Below, one piece after another: positions 28,001 through 36,189 of a stretch of 64,000 bases of DNA (position 1 is its first letter; each line of letters begins with the position of its first letter). Made by a program: the position numbers and the translations under genes. The notes beneath the pieces were generated by a model. That model was given only the letters and a program-made list of their open reading frames with translations, made no database searches and was not told where the DNA came from. This stretch comes from an uncultured Algibacter sp. Its GTDB lineage: Bacteria; Bacteroidota; Bacteroidia; Flavobacteriales; Flavobacteriaceae. Location of the stretch: the NCBI RefSeq assembly GCF_947495675.1, contig NZ_CANLZX010000016.1, positions 1 to 64,000 on the forward strand. Reading direction: 5' to 3'.

Positions 28001-29380
28001 GGTGTAGATATTTTAACAAGTATAAAAAGAATTCAAGTAAATTATTCTGAGAATAATGGTATGTTTTTGCCAGGTTATTTAAATACGCCTGGTTTTGTAG
28101 GAACCTTAAAACCAACAGTAGGTTTTACATTTGGTAGCCAAAGTGATATAAGATATTTGGCAGCAAGACGTGGTTGGTTAACAACCTTTGATGAGTTTAA
28201 TCAACAATATACTTCTACAAACACCAAACAATTAGATATTTCTGCTAGTTTACAACCAGTAAGAGATTTAAAAATTGATATTGTTGGAAATAGAGCATAC
28301 TACCAAAACTTTACTGAAAATTATAGAGTTGAAAATGGTATTTATAATCCTTTAACACCAAATACTTTCGGAAACTTTAATATCTCGACAGTTTTAATAA
28401 AAACAGCATTTAGTAAAAGTGATGAAATTAATTCTGAACCTTTTGAAGATTTTAGATCCAATAGGTTAAAAGTCGCAGACCGACTAGCCGAAAAGTTTTA
28501 TGGTACCAATACTTACACTAGAGACGAAGATGGTTACCCAGAAGGATTTGGTAAAAGCAGTCAAAAAGTATTATTACCGGCGTTTTTAGCAGCTTATTCT
28601 GGCCAAGATGCAAACCAGGTTAAAACAAGTGCTTTTAGAGATATTCCTATTCCAAACTGGGATTTAAAATACACAGGTTTTATGAAATTTGGTTGGTTTA
28701 AAAAGCGCTTTAAACGTTTTTCTGTTACACATGGCTATCGTTCAAATTATACTATTAATCAATTTAATACAAACTTGAACTTAAATTTAAATCCTGATGA
28801 TAATGAAGCACCTATTCCAGGAACAGAATATTCTGATCAGCCAGCTGAGTCCAAAGACCAATCAGGTAATTTTAAAAACGAGCGTTTATTCAGTAATATT
28901 AACTTAACAGAATTATTTAGTCCGTTAGTTAGAATTGATTTAGAAATGAAAAACTCGGTTAGAATTCTAGCCGAAATCAAGAAAGACAGAATGTTATCCT
29001 TAAGTTTTGATAATAATTTATTAACCGAAGTTCAAGGAAACGAATATATTATTGGTTTAGGATATAGAATTAAAGATTTAAGAATACGATCTAAACTAGC
29101 AGGTCCAAAAAAACGTATTGTTAGCGATTTAAATATGAAAGCAGATATTTCTGTAAGAGATAACAAAACAATCATCAGATATTTAGATTTAGAAAACAAT
29201 CAAATTACATCTGGACAAACCATTTGGGGATTAAAATATTCAGCAGATTATGCGTTTAGTAAAAACTTAACAGGTATTTTCTATTTTGATTACACCTTCT
29301 CAGACTATGCAATTTCAACGGCATTTCCTCAAACAACAATACGTTCAGGATTTACAGTTAGATATAATTTTGGTAATTAA
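22058..29380 (+). CDS. sprA: SprA, outer-membrane translocon of the type IX secretion system
   Basis: The protein has 2440 residues. SprA (Sov in Porphyromonas) is the giant single-chain beta-barrel that forms the exit pore of the T9SS. The size, the N-terminal signal peptide (hydrophobic core residues 15-27, cleavage near AWSQQ) and motifs such as GSVEMDLGVLFSRQDNP, VTANYDTQSTFDFQQ and GTRLQVTANYD are diagnostic. The start is a TTG at 22058; no ATG lies close by in frame, and this TTG places the signal peptide correctly. The order ruvA, sprA, gcvH, vanZ is typical of flavobacteria. The left-edge adhesin, and any GH enzyme carrying a T9SS domain, would leave the cell through this pore. Confidence 0.96.
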   Translation: MNQINNKLNFFTKQSLLIAFLLCYSIVAWSQQPAQDSTKTGFSLGSIKVPNPNSVESKYTYDPITDRYIYTEKIGSFNINYPVILTPKEYYALVAKENLRSYYKEKIDAFDGKKEGSEESRKNLLPEFYVKSDFFESIFGSNTIEVVPQGSVEMDLGVLFSRQDNPSFSPRNRSNFTFDFDQRISLSLLGKVGTRLQVTANYDTQSTFDFQQLIKLEYTPTEDDIIQKIEVGNVSMPLNSSLITGAQSLFGVKAQLQFGKTTVTGVFSEQKSQANTVIAQGGGTLEEFEFFIREYDENRHFFLAQYFRDEYDKALANYPFINNKGLQITRLEAWITNRSNRTENVRNILAIQDLGESFYSAAQPEKDNLLLDPIPGGFINTTTSFPDNANNDFDPTAIGTTSILTNQIRDISTAEQGFGALSTQVNEGSDYAKLENARKLLNGQEYTLNTELGYISLNQRLNNDEVLAVAFQYTVGGKVYQVGEFANDGLEATDVELNDDDEVISVVNTALVLKMLKSSITNVNQPVWDLMMKNIYDTGAYNLSQDDFTLNIFYNEASPLNFISPVGASFELDINGNPVTASTPSDDLLENSPLLRVFNLDKLNYNNDPQSRGDGFFDFVSGITVIPQNGKIVFTSAEPFGEYLYNVLGGGTNYDDADNALFNEDQKKYVYDILYKSTKTAALEEVEKNKFKLKGRYKSSGGGDGIPIGAFNVPRGSVRVTAGGRVLVEGIDYTVNYQLGRVQILDESLKASNTPIQVSTENNAVFGQQTRRFTGINVEHKFNENFVLGATLLNLNERPITQKANYGSESINNTIFGINGNYSTKVPFLTRLANKLPNIDTDVESNLSLRGEFAYLAPGAPKGTDLNGEATSYIDDFEGSQNGIDLKSQQSWFLSSRPLDIDGDGNDSELEDQAGIQNGYDRALLNWYTIDPIFYSSQRPDEISDEDVSGLYTSRVFINELFPEQDLVQGQNSVIFTLDLAYYPEERGPYNFEPLIDSDNNNDGLLDNPEQSWAGITRQITSTDFEQQNVEYIDFWLQDPFQGNPTNPGGKLVFNLGNISEDVIKDGKKLYENGLPKDGNIDLLPETTWGTVVPQNQSLIYTFDSTGEERTNQDVGYDGFDDAKEILEFGTDFGDDPSGDNYAYFLNTDGNIFDRYKKYNGVQGNTPDTFTDTDRAANTQPDVEDINRDNTMNTIDSYFEYELDLTRANLPQSQADFENIPDSNPLKEFLRDFKDQPRSLPNGESVNVRWYQFRVPVEGSHAKAVGGINDLRSVRFTRIYLKDFQEATIFRFGTLDLVRSDWRRYTQSLEFNDDDPDDDNTDFSVGVIGTIENEGSYQRPPGIEPEELFNNNTVVSQNEQSLVVKACNLETEDSRAVYKNINLDMRQYKRMRMFMHAEDGESGIGTLSDKELVGFIRMGNDLTENYYQIEIPLEVSTSTTRSGLWPTSNEINLPVDILGKIKAQGISDMTLSNEDPTFYDVIDGEIVLVADPFDGYEIGQHRVGIKGNPNFGDIRTLMVGVKNATNNDLCAEVWFNELRLSDLDNEGGWAAVVSMDTNIADFASISATGRQSTSGFGSLEQGPSQRSLEDVKQYDVVTNINVGQLLPKKWGIQVPFNYSQSEELITPKYDQFYEDLTLDSRIASANSETEKEEIRQNSEDYTKRQSINFIGVRKTRTTDKKPRFYDVENVTFNYSYNKVQHRDFEIENSVNKTLRVGANYAHNFNPVTIEPFKNNDSLFNGKYWKFLKDFNFNLLPTSFTINTDINRQFNRQKFREIDLTADSGNIGIEELFRRNYTFDFQYAINYNLTNSLQFNFTAANNNIVRNYFKDNDLIAGDQDENLDVWDGLLDIGDPNRQTQNLGVTYQLPINKLPMFSFIDATYQYTGSFQWQKGSDLYGSLEVDGETYDLGNTVQNSNVHNINTSLDMTRFYKYIGLVKKPIRRVRTSTRTAPGAPPGGKQKENKKTVSRSKNQGVTKLLNAGVDILTSIKRIQVNYSENNGMFLPGYLNTPGFVGTLKPTVGFTFGSQSDIRYLAARRGWLTTFDEFNQQYTSTNTKQLDISASLQPVRDLKIDIVGNRAYYQNFTENYRVENGIYNPLTPNTFGNFNISTVLIKTAFSKSDEINSEPFEDFRSNRLKVADRLAEKFYGTNTYTRDEDGYPEGFGKSSQKVLLPAFLAAYSGQDANQVKTSAFRDIPIPNWDLKYTGFMKFGWFKKRFKRFSVTHGYRSNYTINQFNTNLNLNLNPDDNEAPIPGTEYSDQPAESKDQSGNFKNERLFSNINLTELFSPLVRIDLEMKNSVRILAEIKKDRMLSLSFDNNLLTEVQGNEYIIGLGYRIKDLRIRSKLAGPKKRIVSDLNMKADISVRDNKTIIRYLDLENNQITSGQTIWGLKYSADYAFSKNLTGIFYFDYTFSDYAISTAFPQTTIRSGFTVRYNFGN

Positions 29381-29391
29381 CATATAATCTA

Positions 29392-29422
29392 TTTGAATTT
29401 AAGATTTGAATAAATACATTTG
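29392..29422 (+). promoter_or_regulatory. Promoter of gcvH-vanZ
   Basis: TTTG at 29392-29395 and TACATTTG at 29415-29422 are separated by exactly 19 bases, a full match to the Bacteroidota TTTG-N19-TAnnTTTG promoter. The -7 element ends 27 bases before the gcvH start. Confidence 0.7.
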
Positions 29423-29449
29423 TTGAATAAACATATTTAAAATCATACA

Positions 29450-29830
29450 ATGAACATTCCTTCAGAATTAAAATATACTAAAGACCACGAGTGGGTTAAA
29501 GTTGATGGTGATATAGCAACTATCGGAATTACTGATTTCGCTCAAAGTGAATTAGGAGATATCGTTTATGTTGAAGTTGAAACTGTAGATGAGACTTTAG
29601 AAGCCGATGAGGTTTTTGGTACCGTTGAAGCTGTAAAAACGGTTTCAGATTTATTTTTACCATTATCCGGTGAAATTATTGAGTTTAATGAAGGATTAGA
29701 AGATGAACCTGAAGTTGTTAATTCGGATCCTTATGAAGCAGGTTGGATGATAAAACTAAAGTGCTCAGACTTATCACAAGTTGACGGATTATTGTCTGCA
29801 GACGACTATAAAAAGCTAATAGGTGCTTAA
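29450..29830 (+). CDS. gcvH: Glycine cleavage system H protein
   Basis: This is the 126-residue lipoyl carrier protein that shuttles the aminomethyl group between the P, T and L proteins. YTKDHEWV at residues 10-17 and the lipoyl site K63 in [12 protein letters not shown] are canonical, and the length fits the family. Its 3' end overlaps the start of the vanZ-like gene by 8 bases, so the two are translationally coupled. Genes for the P and T proteins are not in this window. Confidence 0.96.
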   Translation: MNIPSELKYTKDHEWVKVDGDIATIGITDFAQSELGDIVYVEVETVDETLEADEVFGTVEAVKTVSDLFLPLSGEIIEFNEGLEDEPEVVNSDPYEAGWMIKLKCSDLSQVDGLLSADDYKKLIGA

Positions 29831-30200
29831 AAAAGCTGCGTTTATAGTTGCATTGGGCTATGCAATTACATTAGGAACAGTAAGTTTAATAACATTAAAA
29901 GATCTCCCTGATGTTCATATATCTTTTGCCGATAAAATATTTCATTTTTTAGCTTACAGCATTTTCGCATTATTATGGTATTTAGCTTTTTTTTACACAT
30001 TTAATTTAAAAAAAAATAAAGCTTTAATTTATGCTTTTATTTTAGCTGTAATATTTGGTATAATTATTGAAATATTACAAGATACAATGACAGTTACAAG
30101 AGCCTTAGATGTTTATGATGCCTTAGCTAATACCCTAGGAGCACTAATTGCTTCAGTTTTAATTTGGATAAATAATAGATCACAAGTTAAAAATTCTTAA
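29823..30200 (+). CDS. VanZ-like family membrane protein
   Basis: The 125-residue protein has four predicted membrane helices (about residues 4-22, 37-57, 66-85 and 99-117) and the VanZ-like features [16 protein letters not shown] and the EILQ...R..D..D..AN.LG region near residues 82-105. It starts at a GTG that overlaps the last 8 bases of gcvH. Flavobacterial genomes often keep this gene after gcvH. VanZ itself gives low-level teicoplanin resistance, but the role of this subfamily is unknown and no resistance function should be inferred. Confidence 0.85.
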   Translation: MLKKAAFIVALGYAITLGTVSLITLKDLPDVHISFADKIFHFLAYSIFALLWYLAFFYTFNLKKNKALIYAFILAVIFGIIIEILQDTMTVTRALDVYDALANTLGALIASVLIWINNRSQVKNS

Positions 30201-30260
30201 ACACTTGCTTTTTTGAAAAATAAATAGTTATTTTAGCATTCTTGATAAACGATTTAAATT

Positions 30261-30980
30261 ATGGAACTTAAAAAAAATCCCAAAGCAAATGTTGGACGTA
30301 ACAGTTCACTTTACTTCGCCATTGGATTAGCGTTAATGTTGTTTTTAACTAATTACGCAATCAATTACAAAACATATGACAAGGCAGAAATTGATATAGG
30401 TCAATTAAATATGGATGAAATTGATGAAGAAGAAATTCCAATTACAGAACAAATTCAAACACCTCCACCACCTCCACCACCTCCTGCTGCACCAGAAGTA
30501 ATTGAGATAGTTGAAGATGAGGTTGAAATTGAAGAAACGGTTATCGAATCTACAGAAGCTGATCAAGAAACAGAAATTGTTGAAGTTGAAGAAGTAGAAG
30601 TTGAAGAAGTAGAAGAAGACATTGATGTACCATTTTCAGTAATTGAAAATGTGCCAATTTTTCCAGGTTGTGAAAAAGGAAGCAATACTGCTAAAAGAGA
30701 TTGTATGTCTAAAAAAATATCTCAATTTGTAAATAAAAAATTTAATACAGAGTTGGCTAGTGATCTAGGTTTATCAGGAAGACAACGTATTAATGTGATT
30801 TTTAAAATTGATAAAACAGGTGCTGTAACTGGTATTCGTGCTAGAGCACCACATCCTGGATTAGAAAAAGAAGCAAAAAGAGTTATTGGCTTATTGCCAA
30901 AAATGAAACCAGGAAAACAACGTGGTAAGCCGGTAAATGTACCATACTCATTACCAATTATTTTCCAAGTACAAGATTAA
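30261..30980 (+). CDS. TonB energy transducer, first paralogue
   Basis: The 239-residue protein has one N-terminal membrane helix (residues 17-35), a proline run at 68-75, a long acidic stretch rich in E and V (80-122), and a TonB C-terminal domain at about 125-239 (INVIFKIDKTGAVTGIRARAPH, then NVPYSLPIIFQV). It would carry energy from ExbB/ExbD to TonB-dependent receptors such as the sucrose receptor and SusC here. It has a cysteine pair (C137 in IFPGCE and C148 in RDCMS) before the core of the domain, which recurs in the next two genes. Two terminators separate it from the second paralogue. Confidence 0.9.
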   Translation: MELKKNPKANVGRNSSLYFAIGLALMLFLTNYAINYKTYDKAEIDIGQLNMDEIDEEEIPITEQIQTPPPPPPPPAAPEVIEIVEDEVEIEETVIESTEADQETEIVEVEEVEVEEVEEDIDVPFSVIENVPIFPGCEKGSNTAKRDCMSKKISQFVNKKFNTELASDLGLSGRQRINVIFKIDKTGAVTGIRARAPHPGLEKEAKRVIGLLPKMKPGKQRGKPVNVPYSLPIIFQVQD

Positions 30981-31005
30981 GAAAACATAAGTTTACTTAT
31001 ATATT

Positions 31006-31036
31006 AAAAACCTCGAAGCTAACTTCGAGGTTTTTT
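31006..31036 (+). terminator. Terminator after first tonB
   Basis: Stem CCTCGAAG at 31011-31018 pairs with 31023-31030, extended by the A-run before and the T-run after, with a 4-base loop. It is 26 bases past the tonB stop codon. Confidence 0.9.
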
Positions 31037-31094
31037 CATTTTAGGAAATATTTAAAAGAGTAGTTTTTTTTTGGATCATTTAATTTTTATATAA

Positions 31095-31127
31095 AATCCC
31101 GTTACAAAACTGTAACGGGATTTCTTT
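31095..31127 (+). terminator. Second hairpin terminator between the tonB genes
   Basis: A 12-bp stem (AATCCCGTTACA at 31095-31106 pairing with 31111-31122) with loop AAAC is followed by a T-rich run. It backs up the terminator 60 bases upstream and shields the second tonB gene from read-through. Confidence 0.8.
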
Positions 31128-31182
31128 TTGGTATGCTTATTGTGACTTTAGCATAATATTAACATTTTAAATTCTAATTATT

Positions 31183-31971
31183 ATGAGAAATCAAAAGAAC
31201 TCTCACGAACTCATTCGGCAAAATGAGCAAATCGTGAAAAAATCACAAAAGCATGATGCGAATTTACAAAAAAACTCGACCCTTTATTTTCAAATTGGGT
31301 TAATCGTATGTTTATTAGTTGCATTCGGACTTCTTGAAATGAAGTTTGAAACAACTATTCCAATAGATTATTCAACTAGAATACCAGATGATGATACTTA
31401 TGTAGATATACCTATAATTAAGCCAGAAATTGTTGTTACAGAAAAACCAATTGAACGAAAACAAGTAAAGTATCCTGAAAAATTTGAGGAAGTTCCTAAT
31501 GACACACCAGAAAAGTTTTTTAAAGAGGCAATTGTTAAAACAACCATAGATGTGCCTGTTTTTGATCCTGATGTACTCCCTAAGTTAGAAAAGAAACCTG
31601 AAGAACCAGAAAATGTGCCTTTTGTTTCCATTCAAAACGCGCCAATATATCCAGGCTGTGAAAATGCCAAAGACAATGATACTAGGAAAAAATGCATGTC
31701 TGAAAAAATCTCAAAGCTTATTCAACGAAAATTTGATGGTACAGAAATAGCATCTAATTATGGTCTAACAGGTAAACAAAAAATAGATGTTCAATTTACA
31801 ATTGATAAAAATGGACATGTAACCAATATAAAAACCAGAGCGCCACATGCTAAATTAGAAAAAGAAGCAGTTCGAGTAATAAATTTTATTCCCAAAATGA
31901 CTCCAGGAAAGCAAAGGGATAAGAATGTTGGTGTTATTTATAATTTGCCAATAGTATTTCAAGTTAAATAA
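31183..31971 (+). CDS. TonB energy transducer, second paralogue
   Basis: The 262-residue protein has a longer cytoplasmic tail (residues 1-31) rich in K, Q and N, a membrane helix at about 32-52, a periplasmic spacer with P, E and K but no proline run, and a TonB C-terminal domain at about 145-262 (IDVQFTIDKNGHVTNIKTRAPH, then VIYNLPIVFQV). It is clearly a duplicate of the preceding gene: both share IYPGCE/IFPGCE, the second cysteine (C171 here) and the PKM.PGKQR segment. It ends at its own terminator and so seems to be a separate transcript, which would allow the two transducers to be used under different conditions. Confidence 0.9.
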   Translation: MRNQKNSHELIRQNEQIVKKSQKHDANLQKNSTLYFQIGLIVCLLVAFGLLEMKFETTIPIDYSTRIPDDDTYVDIPIIKPEIVVTEKPIERKQVKYPEKFEEVPNDTPEKFFKEAIVKTTIDVPVFDPDVLPKLEKKPEEPENVPFVSIQNAPIYPGCENAKDNDTRKKCMSEKISKLIQRKFDGTEIASNYGLTGKQKIDVQFTIDKNGHVTNIKTRAPHAKLEKEAVRVINFIPKMTPGKQRDKNVGVIYNLPIVFQVK

Positions 31972-31998
31972 ATAAAATTACAAGTAATTTATTACTTT

Positions 31999-32040
31999 AA
32001 AAGCCGTTATATATAAAAGTTATAGCGGCTTTTTTTTTTA
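31999..32040 (+). terminator. Terminator after second tonB
   Basis: Stem AAAGCCGTTATA near 32000-32011 pairs with TATAGCGGCTTT at 32021-32032 with one G-T pair, followed by a run of ten or so T. Confidence 0.85.
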
Positions 32041-32164
32041 AATAAAATAATTTTTTATTCTCATGATATAGCCACTTTTTTAAAAGTACTTATCATTTTT
32101 TAAGAGCAACTAGAATCTAAAAATATAGTATCTTTCGAACTTAAATTAATCATAACAAGAAAAC

Positions 32165-34264
32165 ATGAAGCAATTCATTGTACTACTTATACTTTTAGTT
32201 CAATATAATTCTTATTCTCAAAATGCTTTATTTTCTGAAAAACCACCAGTTTTTCCTAATTGTGAAAGTGTAGCTGTAGATTCTTTACAAAGATGTTTTG
32301 ATAAAAATGTTTTTGATAATATTTATCAAAATTTTAAAGTTCCAGAACGCGTTACAAATGAAAGCTTTAAAGGTGAGGTTGTTGTGCTTTTTGAAGTAGA
32401 TTCTACAGGGCTATTTCGAGTAATTTATATAGATGCTTTGTATAATGAACTAAAAGAAGAAGTAAAACGTGTGTTTTCTGAGTTTCCAAAAATACAACCC
32501 GCAACTTACAACGGTAAAAATATATTTAAGCAATATTCCATTCCTGTCAAGATCCCATTAGTTAACCAGTCTATTAAAACTCAAGATTTAGCCAAAGAAA
32601 AAGAAGTTTCACAATTAGAGATAGCTGCTAAAAAAGAATTTGAAGATGTTGATAATGATTTAAAAGCTTTTGAAAATAAAGCTTTTAAAAGCCAATTGAA
32701 TATTCAATTTACACACAGCGATTATGCTAGGTTTGATAGACAAATGAATTTAATTGGTACAAACAGCCATACAGCATCTAAACCATTTGTTTATGAGGAA
32801 GTTTCAAAATATTTTGATTTTGAAGCTGAACAAATACAATTAAAAAAAGAGACTGAAACATGGGCGGGTAAAAAATTATGGAATGAGCATCTAGTACAAT
32901 TGCAAGGCAAAGATTATTGGTTTACTGTAGATCCTATTTTAGATTTACAAGTTGGGAAAGATACAGATGCCGATTTTAGTTCAACTTATAATAACACTAG
33001 AGGATTTTTAGTTCAAGGTGGTTTAGGTAATAAATTAAATTTTTATGCCTCTGTTTTTGAAAGCCAAGGACGGTTTGCAGACTATGTAAATAGGTATGCA
33101 GAAAGCTTAAAAGCATTTGGTCCAGATCCGGCAATAATTCCTGGGCGTGGTATAGCAAAGCGTTTTAAGACCAATTCATATGATTATCCGGTTGCAGAAG
33201 CATATTTGTCTTTTGCGCCTGCTAAGTTTATAAATATTCAGTTTGGTCATGGTAAAAACTTTATAGGAGATGGATATCGTTCGTTATTGTTAAGTGATGT
33301 AGCAAGTCCGCATCCGTTTTTAAAATTAAATACTAAATTCTGGAAAATAAAATACACCAATACATGGATGTGGCTAAAAGATGTGCGCCCCGAAGTAGAA
33401 GAAGATAAAGCTTTTTTAACAAAATATATTGCCAATCATTATTTAAGTTGGAACGTATCAAAAAAATTAAACATAGGTTTATTTGAATCGGTTTTATGGA
33501 CAAACTCTAACGATCGCGGTTTTGATGTAAACTATTTAAATCCAATAATTTTCTATAGAGCTATTGAGTTTGAAACAGGACAAGGTGCTGGTAATGCTTT
33601 GTTAGGCGCTTCTGCAAAATACAAATGGAATGATAATATAAATATTTACAGTCAGTTTATATTAGACGAATTCTCTTTAGGTGATGTAAAAGCAGGTGAG
33701 AAAAGCTGGAAGAATAAATTTGGTTATCAGTTAGGGGTTAAATATTATAACGCCTTTAAGGTTGATAATTTATTATTACAATTTGAATACAATCGCGTAA
33801 GGCCATATACCTATTCTCATAATACCATTGTTTTAAACTACGCCCATAACAACCAATCTATGGCACATTTATGGGGAGCTAATTTTAGCGAAGCAATTAT
33901 AATTGGGCGTTACCGTTACAAGCGCTGGTTTGCTGATGCAAAATTAATTTTTGGAACTAGAGGTTTAGATTTTAATAATGGCACAGACGATTTTAGTTAT
34001 GGAGCCGATATTTATAGAGATTACAACGACAGACCATTTGATACCGGTGTTGAAGTGGGGCAAGGCATAAAAACAAAAACATTTAATGGGAATTTACAAG
34101 CTGGGTATTTGTTAAACCCTGCAACAAATCTTAAAGTATTTGCAGATATAACAGTAAGAAATTTTAATCCAGAGGCTACTACAGTAACAACATTTAAAAA
34201 TAATACGGTTTGGTTTAATTTTGGAATAAGAACAGATTTGTTTAATTGGTATTTTGATAATTAA
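32165..34264 (+). CDS. remB: Gliding motility protein RemB-like, TonB-C-like N-terminus and Wzi-type barrel
   Basis: The 699-residue protein has a signal peptide (residues 1-19, NSYSQ). Residues about 24-132 resemble the TonB C-terminal domain, including VFPNCE (C33) and C44 and the VVVLFEVDSTGLFRVIYID strand pair. The remaining 500 or so residues resemble the capsule assembly Wzi outer-membrane barrel (HGKNFIGDGYRSLLLSD, WMWLKDVRPE). This size, architecture and position after sprA and gcvH agree with RemB of Flavobacterium johnsoniae, a gliding-related protein. The exact function is not settled. The TonB-like part is probably periplasmic and may contact a partner in the cell wall or outer membrane. 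Confidence 0.82.
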   Translation: MKQFIVLLILLVQYNSYSQNALFSEKPPVFPNCESVAVDSLQRCFDKNVFDNIYQNFKVPERVTNESFKGEVVVLFEVDSTGLFRVIYIDALYNELKEEVKRVFSEFPKIQPATYNGKNIFKQYSIPVKIPLVNQSIKTQDLAKEKEVSQLEIAAKKEFEDVDNDLKAFENKAFKSQLNIQFTHSDYARFDRQMNLIGTNSHTASKPFVYEEVSKYFDFEAEQIQLKKETETWAGKKLWNEHLVQLQGKDYWFTVDPILDLQVGKDTDADFSSTYNNTRGFLVQGGLGNKLNFYASVFESQGRFADYVNRYAESLKAFGPDPAIIPGRGIAKRFKTNSYDYPVAEAYLSFAPAKFINIQFGHGKNFIGDGYRSLLLSDVASPHPFLKLNTKFWKIKYTNTWMWLKDVRPEVEEDKAFLTKYIANHYLSWNVSKKLNIGLFESVLWTNSNDRGFDVNYLNPIIFYRAIEFETGQGAGNALLGASAKYKWNDNINIYSQFILDEFSLGDVKAGEKSWKNKFGYQLGVKYYNAFKVDNLLLQFEYNRVRPYTYSHNTIVLNYAHNNQSMAHLWGANFSEAIIIGRYRYKRWFADAKLIFGTRGLDFNNGTDDFSYGADIYRDYNDRPFDTGVEVGQGIKTKTFNGNLQAGYLLNPATNLKVFADITVRNFNPEATTVTTFKNNTVWFNFGIRTDLFNWYFDN

Positions 34265-34294
34265 CCCACCCCTTTATAAGTAGGTATTGTTTTA

Positions 34295-35161
34295 TTATTT
34301 TTTTAAACTCTTGTAAAGCGTACGTCTCATTTTTTCTGAAGATATAAAACAGCACCCATAATTTAAGTCGTCGTAAGTTTTTGTTAAGCTAGAATTTAAA
34401 GCGACCTCTTCCTCAGTTTTTCCTTCACTAATTTCGGTTTCAACTTTTCTTTTCAAAGTTTCTAGCATATATAAGAAAGTTTCATATTCTTCTTTATTGG
34501 AAAGATTGCCATGACCCGGAATAATTTTAGTGTTATCGTCAATCAAAATAAGAGCGCTTTTTATAGCTTGTATATAACCATTAACAGAACCTCCAGAATT
34601 TAAATCGATGTATGGGTAGCGTTTACAGAAATAGGTGTCGCCAGTATGTAAAACATTGCTTTTTGTAAAGTAGAGTAAAGCATCTCCATCGGTATGGGCG
34701 TTATCTACATGAAAAACAAGAACTTGTTCGCCATTAATGTATAAACTCAATTTATCATTAAAAGTAATTACAGGAAGTGATGCGTCTGATTGTTTCGGGT
34801 TGTCTTTAATGCGTTTATAAACATTATCATGAGCAATTATCAATGCATTTTGTTTAGATATGTTTTCATTCCCACCTGTATGATCTCCATGATGATGTGT
34901 ATTAGCTAAATATTTAATAGGTTTTATACTTAGTTTTTTAATGGCTTCAATAATTTTTGGTGTTAATGGAGCAAACTGACTATCTATCATAAACACACCA
35001 TCATCACCAACAAAAATTCCAATATTTCCACCTTTTCCTTCTAACATGTATATGCTTTCGGTGAGTTTATGGGTTGTTATAGTTACATTTTTATCTTGGG
35101 CACAAACTATGCTAGTTGTAGTAGCAAATACAAGTAAAAAGAAGGTTTTTAAGGTTTTCAT
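34295..35161 (-). CDS. Exported MBL-fold metallo-hydrolase
   Basis: The 288-residue protein has a signal peptide (about residues 1-21, VCAQD). The metallo-beta-lactamase motif THHHGDHTGG gives H89, H91, D93 and H94. Further ligands are seen in HVDNAHTDGDA, VLHTGDTYF and IIPGHGNLS, so both zinc sites look complete. Many exported proteins of this kind in Bacteroidota are annotated only as MBL-fold hydrolases, and the substrate (lactone, thioester or beta-lactam) cannot be chosen from sequence. It is convergent with remB and divergent from ctaB, and looks monocistronic. Confidence 0.88.
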   Translation of the reverse strand: MKTLKTFFLLVFATTTSIVCAQDKNVTITTHKLTESIYMLEGKGGNIGIFVGDDGVFMIDSQFAPLTPKIIEAIKKLSIKPIKYLANTHHHGDHTGGNENISKQNALIIAHDNVYKRIKDNPKQSDASLPVITFNDKLSLYINGEQVLVFHVDNAHTDGDALLYFTKSNVLHTGDTYFCKRYPYIDLNSGGSVNGYIQAIKSALILIDDNTKIIPGHGNLSNKEEYETFLYMLETLKRKVETEISEGKTEEEVALNSSLTKTYDDLNYGCCFISSEKMRRTLYKSLKK

Positions 35162-35225
35162 AAGTGGTTTTGAAAATTAAAACTATCTTAAAAGTACAAT
35201 TTTTAGTGCAGATAACACTTTTAAA

Positions 35226-35256
35226 TTTAGCATTATGCTTTTATTGAGTATCTTTG
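35226..35256 (+). promoter_or_regulatory. Promoter of the ctaB operon
   Basis: TATCTTTG at 35249-35256 is a full match to TAnnTTTG. TTTA at 35226-35229 lies exactly 19 bases upstream (consensus TTTG). The -7 element is 36 bases ahead of the ctaB start. Confidence 0.6.
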
Positions 35257-35292
35257 CACTCGCAAAACAAAAGCCGTTAAAGACACAAAACA

Positions 35293-36186
35293 TTGAGTAA
35301 ATCAGAATCTTCAATAGCAACACATTCTATAATCTCAGATTTTAAAGAAATCACTAAAATGCGATTAGCTTTAAGCGTCGTTTTTTCTTCGGTTGCGGGA
35401 TATTTGCTTGGTGTCGAAACTATAGATTTTAAAACATTAATCTTATTAGCCTTAGGAGGTTACTTTATGGTTGGTGCATCAAATGCATTTAATCAAATTA
35501 TTGAGAAAGATTTAGATGCTTTAATGGATAGAACTAAGAATAGGCCTGTGCCTGCAGGGCGTATGTCTGTAAATACAGCATTTATTATTGCATCTGTATT
35601 TACATTGTTTGGTATTATTATTTTATATACCATCAATAAACAAACAGCTATGTTTGGTGCCATTTCTATTTTTATTTATACCTGTATTTATACTCCTTTA
35701 AAAACCAAAACACCCATTTCTGTATTTGTAGGCGCCATTCCAGGAGCCATTCCTTTTATGTTAGGATGGGTAGCAGCTACAGATGATTTTGGAATTGAGC
35801 CAGGTACATTATTTGCTTTGCAGTTTTTTTGGCAATTCCCACATTTTTGGGCTATTGGTTGGTTTCTATATAACGATTACAAAAAGGGAGGTTTTTATAT
35901 GCTACCTACAGGTAAACAGGATAAAGGAACCGCAGTACAAGTCATTATGTATACCATTTGGACAATTTTAGTGTCAATAATACCCGTATTTGGTTTTACA
36001 GGAAAGTTGCAACTTTCAATTATTTCTGCAATACTTGTTTTTCTTTCAGGATTATGGATGCTTTATTATGCTATAGGTTTATTTAAAAAAATGACTGAAA
36101 AAGCAGCTAGACAATTAATGCTTGTAAGTGTCTCTTATATTACACTTGTGCAAATTATTTATGTAGTAGATAAATTTATCAGATAA
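35293..36186 (+). CDS. ctaB: Protoheme IX farnesyltransferase (heme O synthase)
   Basis: The 297-residue UbiA-family prenyltransferase converts heme B to heme O for cytochrome oxidase. About nine membrane helices are visible. The first aspartate-rich motif is NAFNQIIEKDLDALMDRTKNR (quoted in part: EKDLDALMDRTKNRPVPAGR) and the helix-packing segment FVGAIPGAIPFMLGW is typical. The start is a TTG at 35293; no nearby ATG fits and the family N-terminus aligns here. It is followed 3 bases later by a subunit III gene, so heme supply and oxidase assembly are coupled. Confidence 0.94.
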   Translation: MSKSESSIATHSIISDFKEITKMRLALSVVFSSVAGYLLGVETIDFKTLILLALGGYFMVGASNAFNQIIEKDLDALMDRTKNRPVPAGRMSVNTAFIIASVFTLFGIIILYTINKQTAMFGAISIFIYTCIYTPLKTKTPISVFVGAIPGAIPFMLGWVAATDDFGIEPGTLFALQFFWQFPHFWAIGWFLYNDYKKGGFYMLPTGKQDKGTAVQVIMYTIWTILVSIIPVFGFTGKLQLSIISAILVFLSGLWMLYYAIGLFKKMTEKAARQLMLVSVSYITLVQIIYVVDKFIR

Positions 36187-36189
36187 ATT

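Noticed and set aside
29823..30200. VanZ-like gene as a glycopeptide resistance gene
   Set aside because: Only the membrane fold is shared; the gene follows gcvH as in many flavobacteria, with no van genes nearby.
30468..30630. Proline run and GAAGTTGAAG-type repeats in the first tonB gene as a microsatellite
   Set aside because: These encode the normal proline-rich and acidic spacer of TonB proteins, so they are better explained by protein function.
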